Positions 45,467-54,145 of a stretch of DNA of 64,000 nucleotides are shown here, piece by piece. Made by a program: the position numbers and the translations under genes. A model generated the notes under the pieces. The model ran no database searches. It saw nothing but the letters and a program-made list of their open reading frames with translations, and was not told the DNA's origin. Each line of letters begins with the position of its first letter. Position 1 is the stretch's first letter. The DNA comes from JANQJD01 sp965601685 (GTDB lineage: Bacteria; Pseudomonadota; Alphaproteobacteria; Rhodospirillales; Rhodospirillaceae), in NCBI GenBank assembly GCA_965601685.1, contig CBFCWI010000001.1:310001-374000 (forward strand). The letters are read 5' to 3'.

Positions 45467-46555
45467 TTACGCCACAAGTCCGCCACGCCGGACAGTGTCG
45501 GCGCCTTCACTATCCAGAGGATCCATACCATCACCGCGGAGATTGAATTTTTCAATATTACGATCAGCTAAAGCTTGAAGATGCTCACGTTCTTCGCGCG
45601 CGCGTGGGTCATGAGAGAACAAGTGACGGAAACGATTCTGCAGCTTTAGGTATTCCGTGACTGATCGTGGATTGCGTAGTGGCATCACACCTGCCACTTC
45701 ACCACGTTCAAACTCCACCACTGGAAACAGGCCTGTCTGCACGGCCAGACGCGCGACCGCAATGGTCACAGCCCCCTCATGACCCCAGCCCAGTGGGCAC
45801 GGGCAATGCACCTGTAGAAAGGTTGGGCCATCTACCTCCATCGCACGGCGTACTTTGCGACGCAAGTCACGCGGATAGGCCACAGAGGCGCTGGCAGCGT
45901 AGGGAATGTGGTGAGAGGCAATGATACTGAGTAGGTCTTTCTTCAGATGCCGCTTTCCCATCCGTTCCTGCCCGGCAGGTGAAGTAGTGGTGGAAGCGGC
46001 GTGTGGTGTAGACCCTGACCGCTGTATACCGGTATTCATGTACGCTTCGTTATCGTAACATACATAGAACACGTTGTGCATGCGCTCTAGCATGCCTGAG
46101 AGAGCCTGGAAACCGATGTCGAAAGTCCCGCCATCTCCACCCTGAGCAATAACCTTTGTGGCCTTACCTTGATGCTTCATAGCGGCCTCGATCCCTGCAG
46201 CAATAGCAGCTGAATTTTCAAATAGGGAGTGAATCCATGGCACACGCCAGGCAGATTGTGGCCATGGTGAGGTAAAAATTTCAAGGCAGCCAGTGGCGTT
46301 GGTAAGAATTACGTCAGGCCCCGCCGCCTCCGCCACTAGGCGAGCACCAAGCGCCTCGCCGCAGCCCTGACAGGCACGATGGCCAGCTTCCAGACCGCGG
46401 AAGGCAGGCTGACGCTCGCGCAGCTCGGCGATGGCCGGTTCACTACGTTTACGAGTAAAAACCTTATCCATTCCGTGCTTTTCCTTCAGCTTGCTGCGAA
46501 GAACAGCCTTACGGGTCTCAATGTCGACAGCAGTATCATTTATGGTTGTTGTCAT
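45467..46555 (-). CDS. porB: pyruvate:ferredoxin oxidoreductase, beta subunit
   Basis: Thiamine diphosphate-binding subunit of a 2-oxoacid:ferredoxin oxidoreductase. It has 362 residues. The cluster-binding motif is ACQGCGEALGARL, then TNATGCLEIF, the TPP motif GGDGGTFDIGFQALSG, and CYDNEAYMNTGIQRSGSTPHA, which is pyruvate-type (POR) rather than 2-oxoglutarate-type. HCPCPLGWGHE is also conserved. The C-terminal 80 residues are longer than in most PorB. It lies between porA and the ferredoxin-fused oxidoreductase, with an AGGGAGGA ribosome binding site. Confidence 0.92.
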   Translation of the reverse strand: MTTTINDTAVDIETRKAVLRSKLKEKHGMDKVFTRKRSEPAIAELRERQPAFRGLEAGHRACQGCGEALGARLVAEAAGPDVILTNATGCLEIFTSPWPQSAWRVPWIHSLFENSAAIAAGIEAAMKHQGKATKVIAQGGDGGTFDIGFQALSGMLERMHNVFYVCYDNEAYMNTGIQRSGSTPHAASTTTSPAGQERMGKRHLKKDLLSIIASHHIPYAASASVAYPRDLRRKVRRAMEVDGPTFLQVHCPCPLGWGHEGAVTIAVARLAVQTGLFPVVEFERGEVAGVMPLRNPRSVTEYLKLQNRFRHLFSHDPRAREEREHLQALADRNIEKFNLRGDGMDPLDSEGADTVRRGGLVA

Positions 46556-46567
46556 GCTGATCCTCCC

Positions 46568-47743
46568 TTAGCGGTCTTCCATCGGGAGCTTTTCCAGCTC
46601 CACATCGAAGATTTCAAACCACACGGGCTCAGTTACGCAGGCTACTGCCTCTATTAGACGGGGGTAGATCTCTATTGGTACATCGCGGCCGCCAAGGCCA
46701 ACGGCATAGTTGTGAATCCTAGGGGGGGGGTCCATAGTCGTGGCTAGACTGCGTACTTCCATACCCACGATACCACCTGAGCCTGGGGCAACAGCACGTT
46801 CCAGAACTATTAGATCGCGAACTTCTTTAAGAGCTTCACGTAAGGCAATCACAGGTAGCGGACGATAAGCCCGTAGCTTGATTAATTTTACTGGCATCTG
46901 TTGTGGAAAGATCTGCATGCTTTCCTGTAAGGTAGAGCAAACGGATCCCATAGCAAGTATGGCAATTTCTGCATTAGTAGGACCAACAACGGACAATAGT
47001 CCTCCACAAGAACGGCCGATGATCTCCGCATAGTCACAATCAGCTGCTACAATCTCTTGCATTGATTGCAGCAGCGCTTGGTGTTGGGAATGACGTGACT
47101 CAGTGAAGAATAGCGGGTCAACACATGTACCAAGCGATAGCGGATTGCGCGAATCGAGCGCGCGATCGAACCGATAAGGCGGCAGGAAGTGGTCTACCTG
47201 TTCCTGGGTAGGTAGGTCAATTGGTTCCAGGGTGTGCGTGAGGACGAAACCATCTACACAGACCATCACTGGTACCTCCGTGCGCTCTGCAATGCGGAAA
47301 GCCTGGATAGTGGTATCGACTGCTTCCTGATTGTCGGCACAGTAGAGCTGAATCCAGCCAGCATCACGCACGGCCATAGAATCTTGCTGGTCGTTCCAGA
47401 TGTTGAGTGGAGCACCAAGAGCGCGGTTAGCACAGGTGAGAACCATAGGAACACGGAGCCCGGAAATATTGTACAGCACCTCTCCCATCAACAGGATGCC
47501 CTGCGACGAACTAGCTGTGTAGGCCCGTGTACCAGCGGCGGCAGCCCCTAAGGCGACTGAAGCAGCAGAGAATTCACTTTCCACGCTGACTAGTTCACAC
47601 TGTAGTTGGCCATCTGCAACCAGCTTTGAAATGTTCTCAACGATATGAGTCTGCGGTGTGATAGGATAGGCTGCGACAACTCCTGGGCGACACAACCCAA
47701 CAGCGCGAGCAAGTGCCTGTGATCCTTCAAGTGCTGAGAGCAT
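46568..47743 (-). CDS. porA: pyruvate:ferredoxin oxidoreductase, alpha subunit
   Basis: Pyrimidine-binding (transketolase-like) subunit, 391 residues. It starts with ALEGSQALARAVGLCRPGVVAAYPITPQTHIVENI, then VSVESEFSAASVALGAAAAGTRAYTASSSQG, ICVDGFVLTHTLEPIDLP-like segment (here VCVDGFVLTHTLEPIDLP), and a C-terminal domain II with LIVLERAVAPGSGG. The start overlaps porG by 17 bases, showing translational coupling. Assignment to pyruvate rests on all subunits together. Confidence 0.92.
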   Translation of the reverse strand: MLSALEGSQALARAVGLCRPGVVAAYPITPQTHIVENISKLVADGQLQCELVSVESEFSAASVALGAAAAGTRAYTASSSQGILLMGEVLYNISGLRVPMVLTCANRALGAPLNIWNDQQDSMAVRDAGWIQLYCADNQEAVDTTIQAFRIAERTEVPVMVCVDGFVLTHTLEPIDLPTQEQVDHFLPPYRFDRALDSRNPLSLGTCVDPLFFTESRHSQHQALLQSMQEIVAADCDYAEIIGRSCGGLLSVVGPTNAEIAILAMGSVCSTLQESMQIFPQQMPVKLIKLRAYRPLPVIALREALKEVRDLIVLERAVAPGSGGIVGMEVRSLATTMDPPPRIHNYAVGLGGRDVPIEIYPRLIEAVACVTEPVWFEIFDVELEKLPMEDR

Positions 47744-48302
47744 CGGCTATCTCCTTCCACGATCTGCTCGGCACTTGATTAGCTATCATGTCGACCAGCT
47801 TCAGATTCTTCGCAAGGACCTCATCTTTGAAACGAGACGACAGTGCTTTCACGAGTGCTTCCCTGGAGAGAAGGCCAGTCAGACTAGCAAAAGCCGATAA
47901 CAGGGCAACGTTCGCCAGCGGTTTACCTGTGATTTGCAGGGCCAGATGGGTAGCTGCAAAAGCGACTACGGTCTTTCCGGTGTGACGCGACAATTCTTCA
48001 GAAGAACGGGAAGAGTTGACGAGCACTCCTCCGCGTTCCTGTAGGCCGTCCAAGACACCGGCCACGTTGAGGAGGCCAGGGTCTTGGATGATGAGGAAAG
48101 CAGGAGTGCGGACCTGCGATCGACGTAGGATAGGCCTCACGTCGATGCGTACAAAGGCCATCACTGGTGCCCCCCGGCGCTCCGCACCGAAATTCGGGAA
48201 GGCCTGGCAGTATCGCCCCACTTCGAAAGCCGCAGAGGCAAGCAGGTACGCTGCCACCACGTTCCCTTGACCTCCTCGGCCATGAATGCGAATTTCGATC
48301 AT
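47727..48302 (-). CDS. porG: pyruvate:ferredoxin oxidoreductase, gamma subunit
   Basis: First gene of the operon, 191 residues, with a GGAGA ribosome binding site 4 bases before the ATG. Starts with EIRIHGRGGQGNVVAAYLLASAAFEVG followed by FPNFGAERRGAPVMAFVRID, the hallmark of the gamma subunit that binds the CoA-facing side of the complex. The frame is complete. Confidence 0.93.
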   Translation of the reverse strand: MIEIRIHGRGGQGNVVAAYLLASAAFEVGRYCQAFPNFGAERRGAPVMAFVRIDVRPILRRSQVRTPAFLIIQDPGLLNVAGVLDGLQERGGVLVNSSRSSEELSRHTGKTVVAFAATHLALQITGKPLANVALLSAFASLTGLLSREALVKALSSRFKDEVLAKNLKLVDMIANQVPSRSWKEIADALST

Positions 48303-48824
48303 TGCTCTCCGTTCGTGTCGTGTAGTTGACTGTCGCTCTGCATGTAACTGTAATGGGCTCCGTATGTATTATGACGACGCTCTGACTCCCTTACCCCAGG
48401 GAGCGGAAGATAAAGGCTGCTTGTCTCTTTGCATAGGTGAAAATGCACAAGGAGTCACCTAAAGGGCCCAATCCTCAGGAGAGGGAGGAGTCCATAACCC
48501 AGAAGTAATAAGCGAGTTGTCTAAGATGGATATATGAGGGAGTGAGACTAGTTTCGAGATTCTAAAAATGCTGTACTGGTTGAGAGATTAGCGCCCATCT
48601 CAAGGCAGATCTAGGGATAATAGGGATAACGCAAGGTGCAAAATTTACAAGATTGGGAAAAAATCATCGCAAAGTTTTACAGAGAATGAGGAAATGATAG
48701 CCACTATCAGGACTGAATAGAAAATAATTTCAATTATCTGTACCCATAGCCTCTCTTGGAGATTGATCATCCTGTTAAGAAGCGCGCTTTGCCATAGATC
48801 CAACAGCCTCTGGAAGACCGCTCT
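48303..48824. other. divergent gene-free region between the POR operon and pdxH
   Basis: About 520 bases with no supported gene. The right half (48600-48760) is AT-rich. A perfect tandem duplication of tagggataa lies at 48612-48629. Promoters for both neighbours must lie here but no confident pair was found. Confidence 0.45.
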
Positions 48825-49415
48825 ATGCTTCATGCCCCACCTGAGAATCCCATTGCCCGTTTTCGTCAATGGCTGAGGGAGGCTGCACAGAAGGAAATCA
48901 ATGACCCCGATGCTATGAGTCTCGCGACGGCCACACCCAATGGGCATCCCAGCGTGCGGATGGTCCTGCTGAAGGAAGTAGATGAGCGCGGATTCCTTTT
49001 CTATACTAACTTGGAAAGCCGCAAAGGAACAGAGCTGCGAGCTAACGCCCGTGCGGCGTTGTGTTTTCACTGGAAGACACTGCGTCGTCAGGTACGGGTG
49101 GAAGGAGTCACGGAACTCATTAGCCTGGCTGAAGCCGATGCCTACTTTGCCTCGCGCCCCCGTCTGAGTCAGATTGGTGCCTGGGCTTCACAGCAGTCGC
49201 GGCCACTGTCAGGTTTCCTAGAACTGGATCGTCGTGTGGCTGAGGTGGCGGCTCGCCATGTTCTGGGCCCTGTCCCACGCCCGCCATACTGGTCCGGGTT
49301 CCGGGTGGTGCCTGAAATGATAGAGTTCTGGCGCGATCGGCCGTTCCGGCTGCACGAGCGTTTCGTCTACCACAGACAGGGCTCAGATTGGCGGACAGAG
49401 CGCCTCTATCCCTGA
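48825..49415 (+). CDS. pdxH: pyridoxamine 5'-phosphate oxidase
   Basis: FMN enzyme making pyridoxal 5'-phosphate from PNP or PMP. It has 196 residues. FMN and substrate regions: AMSLATATPNGHPSVRMVLLKEVDERGFLFYTN, SRKGTELRANARAALCFHWKTLRRQVRVEG, YFASRPRLSQIGAWASQQS, and the C-terminal PPYWSGFRVVPEMIEFW and RLYP. Length and motifs are standard. Convergent with panB. Confidence 0.96.
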   Translation: MLHAPPENPIARFRQWLREAAQKEINDPDAMSLATATPNGHPSVRMVLLKEVDERGFLFYTNLESRKGTELRANARAALCFHWKTLRRQVRVEGVTELISLAEADAYFASRPRLSQIGAWASQQSRPLSGFLELDRRVAEVAARHVLGPVPRPPYWSGFRVVPEMIEFWRDRPFRLHERFVYHRQGSDWRTERLYP

Positions 49416-49480
49416 TTGAGCCCCTGCTGGGCGGCGGTCGCACCTCGCGGGTTAGAGCCAAGTACTCGCTTCTAGACTAG

Positions 49481-50308
49481 CTAGCTATCTTTCTTCATCC
49501 AGAAACAGTGTTCAGGGCCAGGGAAGGTGCGGGCACGTACTTCGTTGACATAGGCGGTGAATGCTTGTTTGGCTTCTATACCTAGATTGGCGAATCGCTT
49601 GACAAAACGAGGTTGAAACGCGTCGAACAGTCCCAGCATGTCTTCTGTGACCAGCACCTGCCCATCACAGGCCGGTGAGGCCCCAATACCTATGGTGGGC
49701 ACCGGCACCCTTTCAGTAATACGGCGGCCAAGTGGCTCCATAACACCTTCAACCACGAGCGAGAAAACACCAGCTTCGGCAACAGCAATGGCATCGGCAA
49801 CGATGGTAGCGGCTGAAGCCTCGTCACGTCCCTGGGTCCGAAAACCGCCCAGCGCGTGCACTGACTGTGGTAGCAGACCAACGTGCCCCATGACAGGGAT
49901 ACCACGCTGGACTAAAAAAGAGATGGTTTCAGCCATCTCATCACCGCCCTCCAGCTTGACGCCTGCACAACCTGTTGTTGCCATAACCTGGGCTGCTGTA
50001 CGGAAGGCCGTCTGCGGGGATTCCTGATAGCTACCGAACGGCATATCGATGATGATGCAAGCGCGCCGACTAGCGCGGACCACAGCCGCTCCGTGGTTAA
50101 TCATCATCTCAACAGTGACACCGAGCGTGGTTTCCATGCCGTAAATAACCATGCCAAGCGAATCGCCCACCAAGATAATATCCACTAGGGGGTCAAGCAA
50201 GCGTGCCATGGTTGCCGTATAGGCAGTAAGAACAGCAAGAGGGGCACCACCCTTGCGTTGACGGATGTCGTGGACGGTGATTCTCTTGACGTCGGCCCCA
50301 ATACTCAA
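49481..50308 (-). CDS. panB: 3-methyl-2-oxobutanoate hydroxymethyltransferase
   Basis: First step of pantothenate synthesis, making ketopantoate. It has 275 residues from a TTG at 50308, 8 bases after GGGGAG. Motifs: RITVHDIRQRKG, LTAYTATMARLLD, ILVGDSLGMVIYG, IDMPFGSYQ, VKLEGGDEMAETI, VMGHVGLLPQSVHALGGF, and TIGIGASPACDGQVLVTEDMLG. The family is usually about 265-280 residues. panC is not adjacent. It supplies the precursor for coenzyme A, for which coaD lies 3.3 kb away. Confidence 0.95.
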   Translation of the reverse strand: MSIGADVKRITVHDIRQRKGGAPLAVLTAYTATMARLLDPLVDIILVGDSLGMVIYGMETTLGVTVEMMINHGAAVVRASRRACIIIDMPFGSYQESPQTAFRTAAQVMATTGCAGVKLEGGDEMAETISFLVQRGIPVMGHVGLLPQSVHALGGFRTQGRDEASAATIVADAIAVAEAGVFSLVVEGVMEPLGRRITERVPVPTIGIGASPACDGQVLVTEDMLGLFDAFQPRFVKRFANLGIEAKQAFTAYVNEVRARTFPGPEHCFWMKKDS

Positions 50309-50852
50309 GACTGCTTCTCCCCGACCACATGAATGCCTCCCACCCTACGGCTATACGAAGCGCGCTAGAAGCGCAAAGGTACGGTCAGTTTCTCAGGGGG
50401 TCTAGGGGGGTCTCCAGAACGAGCGGAGGTTACTATCGGAAATGCACTTTTTACAGGTAAAAATAAAACTAATAATATCAAGTATATAATTTTTTTCATA
50501 AAATGATCTACTATAAGTAGATGATTCTTCTGTACTAGAAGCGCAGAGTTATCTCCTTAAGATAGAAACACATGTTATAACTAATAGTAAAAATCATATA
50601 TTATGCGACAATATAACTATTAAATGTAAAACTATTGGATAGTCCCTGTAAAATAGAGAGTATGGGAAGCGTCCGATTCGGATTCTCTGCTCTTAGCACT
50701 CTCCCCGTCTACTCTATGCAGCAAGGTTGGGAATGATGGTCCAACTGTATTGATACTTTTACAAGACAATTATAGATAACAAATATGCCTTTGCTAGAAT
50801 GACGAATCTGCAAGAGCTATGCCCTCTTTTGTTCTTTGCAATTTCTCTATCG

Positions 50853-50880
50853 TTGACAGGGGAGCTCACTGTGGCATACT
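50853..50880 (+). promoter_or_regulatory. candidate sigma-70 promoter of rplM-rpsI
   Basis: A perfect -35 TTGACA at 50853-50858 is followed after 16 bases by CATACT (four of six matches to TATAAT) at 50875-50880. It lies about 85 bases before the rplM start, as expected for a ribosomal protein operon with a leader. Confidence 0.55.
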
Positions 50881-50887
50881 GTTCTCT

Positions 50888-50905
50888 CTAGACGGACTAG
50901 ACGGA
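50888..50905. repeat. 9-base tandem duplication in the rplM leader
   Basis: ctagacgga occurs twice in a row just downstream of the candidate promoter, in the expected 5' leader of rplM-rpsI. It may be chance; no known leader-binding structure is evident. Confidence 0.5.
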
Positions 50906-50965
50906 GCGGGTGGCCTCGTGTCTCACCCTTGCGGCACTGCCATCCATTTGAGGAACTGAAAGGCA

Positions 50966-51430
50966 ATGAAAACTTACGCAGCTAAGCCGGCTGAGATAAC
51001 AAGGAAGTGGTTCGTCATAGACGCCAAGAACGTTATCCTCGGCCGCCTTGCTACTGAGGTGGCGAAGATACTGCGCGGCAAGCATAAGCCTATCTACTCA
51101 CCGCATATTGATACTGGCGATCATGTGGTTGTTATCAACGCCGCGCGTGTTCAACTGACTGGTAATAAGCGTAAGGACAAACGATTCTACTGGCATACAG
51201 GGTATCCTGGAGGAATCAAGAGTCGCACTATGGAGCAGATCCTCTCTGGACTACACCCAGAGCGAGTGCTTCTCAAAGCGGTAGAGAGAATGATAAGTCG
51301 TTCTTCTCTTGGTAGAATTCAGATGCGCAAGCTACGCGTTTATGGGGATTCTTCCCATCCGCATGCCGCGCAGAGACCAGAGAATCTAGATATTGGTGCC
51401 TGTAATACAAAGAATAGAAGGAGCGCTTGA
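50966..51430 (+). CDS. rplM: 50S ribosomal protein L13
   Basis: 154 residues, typical L13 length. Contains KTYAAKPAEITRKWFVIDAKNVILGRLATEVAKILRGKHKPIYSPHIDTGDHVVVINA and the GYPGGIK and PERVLLKAVERM segments characteristic of L13. First gene of rplM-rpsI; the stop codon overlaps the rpsI start. Confidence 0.98.
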   Translation: MKTYAAKPAEITRKWFVIDAKNVILGRLATEVAKILRGKHKPIYSPHIDTGDHVVVINAARVQLTGNKRKDKRFYWHTGYPGGIKSRTMEQILSGLHPERVLLKAVERMISRSSLGRIQMRKLRVYGDSSHPHAAQRPENLDIGACNTKNRRSA

Positions 51431-51906
51431 GCGTGGCAGAGGAAATAAAGTCTTTTGAAGATCTGCAAAGGACGGTTATTCCCCACGAGACTCTACAACG
51501 TGAACCAAGGGTTGACCCTTCTGGACGCAGTTATGCCACTGGAAAGCGCAAATGCGCTGTGGCACGTGTGTGGGTTCGGCATGGCAGCGGAAGAATGACT
51601 GTCAATGGGCGCACGCTAGGCGACTATTTCACACGCCCATCACTGCAAATGCGCGTGCATCAGCCTTTTGTGATGGTCAATCGCACAGACAAGTTCGACG
51701 TCATTTGCACGGTCAACGGTGGTGGATTATCAGGTCAGGCGGGAGCTGTTCGCCATGGTATTAGCAGGGCCTTAACTTACTTTGAGCCGGAGCTCCGGCC
51801 GATACTGAAAGTGAGTGGATTTCTTACACGCGATGCACGAGTAGTCGAACGTAAGAAATACGGCAAGGCCAAAGCCAGACGCAGCTTCCAGTTTTCAAAA
51901 CGCTGA
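51427..51906 (+). CDS. rpsI: 30S ribosomal protein S9
   Basis: 159 residues from a TTG at 51427 that overlaps the rplM stop (TTGA). A GTG at 51433 with better spacing from AGAAGGAG is an equally good start and would remove two residues. The S9 core is clear: YATGKRKCAVARVWVRHGSGRMTVNGRTLGDYF, GGGLSGQAGAVRHGISRAL, and the C-terminal GFLTRDARVVERKKYGKAKARRSFQFSKR ending in SKR, which contacts P-site tRNA. Confidence 0.97.
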   Translation: MSVAEEIKSFEDLQRTVIPHETLQREPRVDPSGRSYATGKRKCAVARVWVRHGSGRMTVNGRTLGDYFTRPSLQMRVHQPFVMVNRTDKFDVICTVNGGGLSGQAGAVRHGISRALTYFEPELRPILKVSGFLTRDARVVERKKYGKAKARRSFQFSKR

Positions 51907-51931
51907 CTCTGTGACGAGCAAGCAGCCAGAA

Positions 51932-52981
51932 ATGAGCGATGGCAAGACACAGCGAGTCGCTGTCCTGGGGGCGAGCGGTTATGCAGGTTGTGAATTGGTG
52001 CGGCTGCTGGCTGGTCATTCTGCTGTGCGTTTGTGCGTACTCACTGCCGAGCGTCACGCAGGTCAGGCTATAGGCGAGGTGTTTCCGCATCTGGGGAGGT
52101 TGTCTTTGCCAGTCATGGTGAGTCTTGAGACGGTTAACTGGTACAGTCTAGACTTTGTATTCTGTGCGCTTCCGCATGGGATGACTCAGGAAGTCGTTGC
52201 CACCCTACCGGGCCATTTGAAGGTGATTGATTTATCAGCCGATTTGCGCTTTGCCGACGTCGAGACTTATGCTCAGTGGTACGGCCAAAGACACAAGGCA
52301 CCAGAGCTACAAAAGGAAGTGGTTTACGGTCTGTCAGAGCTGGCGCGGCCGTCCATACGCACTGCCCGCGTGGTGGCGTGTCCAGGGTGTTACCCGACAT
52401 CAGTACAATTGCCGCTCGTTCCTCTCCTCGCTGCTGGATTGATTGCAGCTGAGGGAATCGTCATCGATGCCAAGTCGGGAGTCTCCGGTGCTGGACGAGT
52501 GGTCAAAGAAGAATCTTTGTTCTGCGAGGTTACCGACGGTCTGCATGCCTATAGCATCGCTCATCATCGCCATGCCCCAGAGATTGAACAAGGTTTATCT
52601 TTAGCTGCAGGACGGCCGATCACCGTCACTTTCACACCGCACTTGGTGCCCATGAGCCGTGGTATCCTCTCTACTCTCTACGTTCGTCTTACCGGCAAGA
52701 CCACAGCTGCTGACTTGCGCAACACCCTTGCCAAGTACTACGCCGGGGAGGCCTTTGTGAGAGTAGTCCCAGAAGGAATCGTCCCACATACGCATCATGT
52801 ACGCGGTTCCAACTTCTGCTTAATTGGCGTGTTCGCCGATCGGGTACCTGGTCAAGCTATTTTATGTACGGTCCTTGATAACCTGCTGAAGGGCGCTGCT
52901 GGGCAGGCGGTGCAGAATTTCAATCTGATGACCGATCAGCCAGAAATCCTGGGGTTAGAACAGCAGCCACTGTTTCCGTAA
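51932..52981 (+). CDS. argC: N-acetyl-gamma-glutamyl-phosphate reductase
   Basis: NADPH-dependent third step of arginine synthesis. It has 349 residues from the ATG at 51932; a GTG at 51911, 4 bases after rpsI, is an alternative. The nucleotide fold is RVAVLGASGYAGCELVRLL, the catalytic cysteine is in VACPGCYPTSVQLPLVPLL, followed by IDAKSGVSGAGR and TPHLVPMSRGILST. It follows rpsI directly, an order common in Alphaproteobacteria. Confidence 0.96.
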   Translation: MSDGKTQRVAVLGASGYAGCELVRLLAGHSAVRLCVLTAERHAGQAIGEVFPHLGRLSLPVMVSLETVNWYSLDFVFCALPHGMTQEVVATLPGHLKVIDLSADLRFADVETYAQWYGQRHKAPELQKEVVYGLSELARPSIRTARVVACPGCYPTSVQLPLVPLLAAGLIAAEGIVIDAKSGVSGAGRVVKEESLFCEVTDGLHAYSIAHHRHAPEIEQGLSLAAGRPITVTFTPHLVPMSRGILSTLYVRLTGKTTAADLRNTLAKYYAGEAFVRVVPEGIVPHTHHVRGSNFCLIGVFADRVPGQAILCTVLDNLLKGAAGQAVQNFNLMTDQPEILGLEQQPLFP

Positions 52982-53055
52982 GACGCGTGTGATACAGAGA
53001 TCCAGGCTTAGCGACGCGTAGGGAGAACAACCTACAGCTCATGGGGCGGAAATAC

Positions 53056-53586
53056 ATGGCTAACAACGTTCTAGCGTGGCGTGGCGTACAGCCGCACATC
53101 CATGGCAGTGCTTTTGTTGCTCCAACTGCTACTGTCATCGGTAATACGACGATCGGACAGGACAGCTCTATATGGTTTGGCACTGTGGTCCGCGGCGATG
53201 TGCACGAGATTCGTATTGGTGCACGAACGAATATCCAAGATAACTCGGTCGTACATGTCACCGGCGGGAAGTATGGTACCTACATTGGTTCCGATATCAC
53301 TATCGGTCACAGAGCGATCATTCACGCTTGTACTCTTGAGGATGGCTGCTTCATCGGTATGGGGGCGGTGGTCATGGATGGGGCAGTAGTCGAATCCTGT
53401 GCCATGGTTGCTGCCAATGCTATGATCACGCCCGGGAAACGAGTGAAAGCAGGAGAATTGTGGGCTGGGAGTCCAGCGCGGTCACTGCGGCCACTCTCCG
53501 CGGAGGAAATCAACGGATTCTCGCTTGTCACCAGCAAGTACATCGATTTACACAGGGAGTATCAAACTCTCCTGGGGATGGTGTAG
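53056..53586 (+). CDS. gamma-class carbonic anhydrase family protein
   Basis: 176 residues from the ATG at 53056 (behind GGGGCGGA); an ATG at 53041 would add five. The protein is a left-handed beta helix with hexapeptide repeats (ATVIGNTTIGQDSSIWFGTVVRGD and following). Candidate metal-binding histidines are in NSVVHV and GHRAIIHAC, in the positions used by the gamma carbonic anhydrase family. Many members of this YrdA/PaaY-like group have unproven activity. In an autotroph it could help CO2 or bicarbonate supply; that is inference only. Confidence 0.85.
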   Translation: MANNVLAWRGVQPHIHGSAFVAPTATVIGNTTIGQDSSIWFGTVVRGDVHEIRIGARTNIQDNSVVHVTGGKYGTYIGSDITIGHRAIIHACTLEDGCFIGMGAVVMDGAVVESCAMVAANAMITPGKRVKAGELWAGSPARSLRPLSAEEINGFSLVTSKYIDLHREYQTLLGMV

Positions 53587-53635
53587 GAAAAGAAGCTGCG
53601 CACCGCCAGGGAACTTACCAGCAGCCACTTACCCC

Positions 53636-54145
53636 CTAACCTTTGTGAACGCGGAGCTTATCGTCGAGATGGCTCAGGACTCGTGGTGAGACGAAGGATG
53701 AGATGTCCCCTCCCAGCCGAGCAATTTCCTTTACAAACCGTGAAGAGATGAATTGGCAGCGCTCGGAGGCGGTCAGAAATACTGTCTCGATGGTCGGAGC
53801 AATACGGGTATTCATAGCAGCCATCTGGAATTCGTATTCAAAATCCGAAACAGCCCGCAAGCCGCGGACGATAAGGCTAGCCCCGCACAAGCGTACAAAA
53901 TCGACCAATAGAATGTTAAAAGAACGAACCTCGATTCGCGTGCCATTACCAGATGGCATGGTAGAAATCTCTCCACGAATCATGGCAACACGTTCAGCAA
54001 GTGGGAAGAGTGGCACTTTTCCGTCGTTGTCTGCAACAGCGATAATCAGATAGTCAACTACCTTTGTCGCACGCGTTATAATATCGAGATGACCACTTGT
54101 GATCGGGTCGAATGTACCCGGGTAGACCCCGATGCGCTCACCCAT
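53636..54145 (-). CDS. coaD: phosphopantetheine adenylyltransferase
   Basis: Fourth step of coenzyme A synthesis. It has 169 residues from the ATG at 54145, 6 bases behind GAGGAG; an in-frame ATG at 54166 is less well placed. Motifs: the nucleotidyltransferase signature GVYPGTFDPITSGHLDII, VRGLRAVSDFEYEFQMA, and FISSRFVKEIARLGGDIS. The start overlaps the last 8 bases of gyrA, so the two are co-transcribed and translation is probably coupled. Confidence 0.96.
   Translation of the reverse strand: MGERIGVYPGTFDPITSGHLDIITRATKVVDYLIIAVADNDGKVPLFPLAERVAMIRGEISTMPSGNGTRIEVRSFNILLVDFVRLCGASLIVRGLRAVSDFEYEFQMAAMNTRIAPTIETVFLTASERCQFISSRFVKEIARLGGDISSFVSPRVLSHLDDKLRVHKG

Larger units (their letters stand above)
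50309..50965. other. AT-rich gene-free region upstream of rplM
   Basis: About 660 bases between divergent panB and rplM. From about 50440 to 50660 base composition drops to strongly AT-rich, including a run of T at 50490-50497 and a small hairpin ATCTACT-ATA-AGTAGAT at 50506-50522. No gene is supported. The rplM promoter candidate is at its right end. Confidence 0.5.

Noticed and set aside
48612..48629. tagggataatagggataa resembles a homing endonuclease site (I-SceI-like)
   Set aside because: It is a simple 9-base tandem duplication, does not match the full 18-base site, and no homing endonuclease gene is near.
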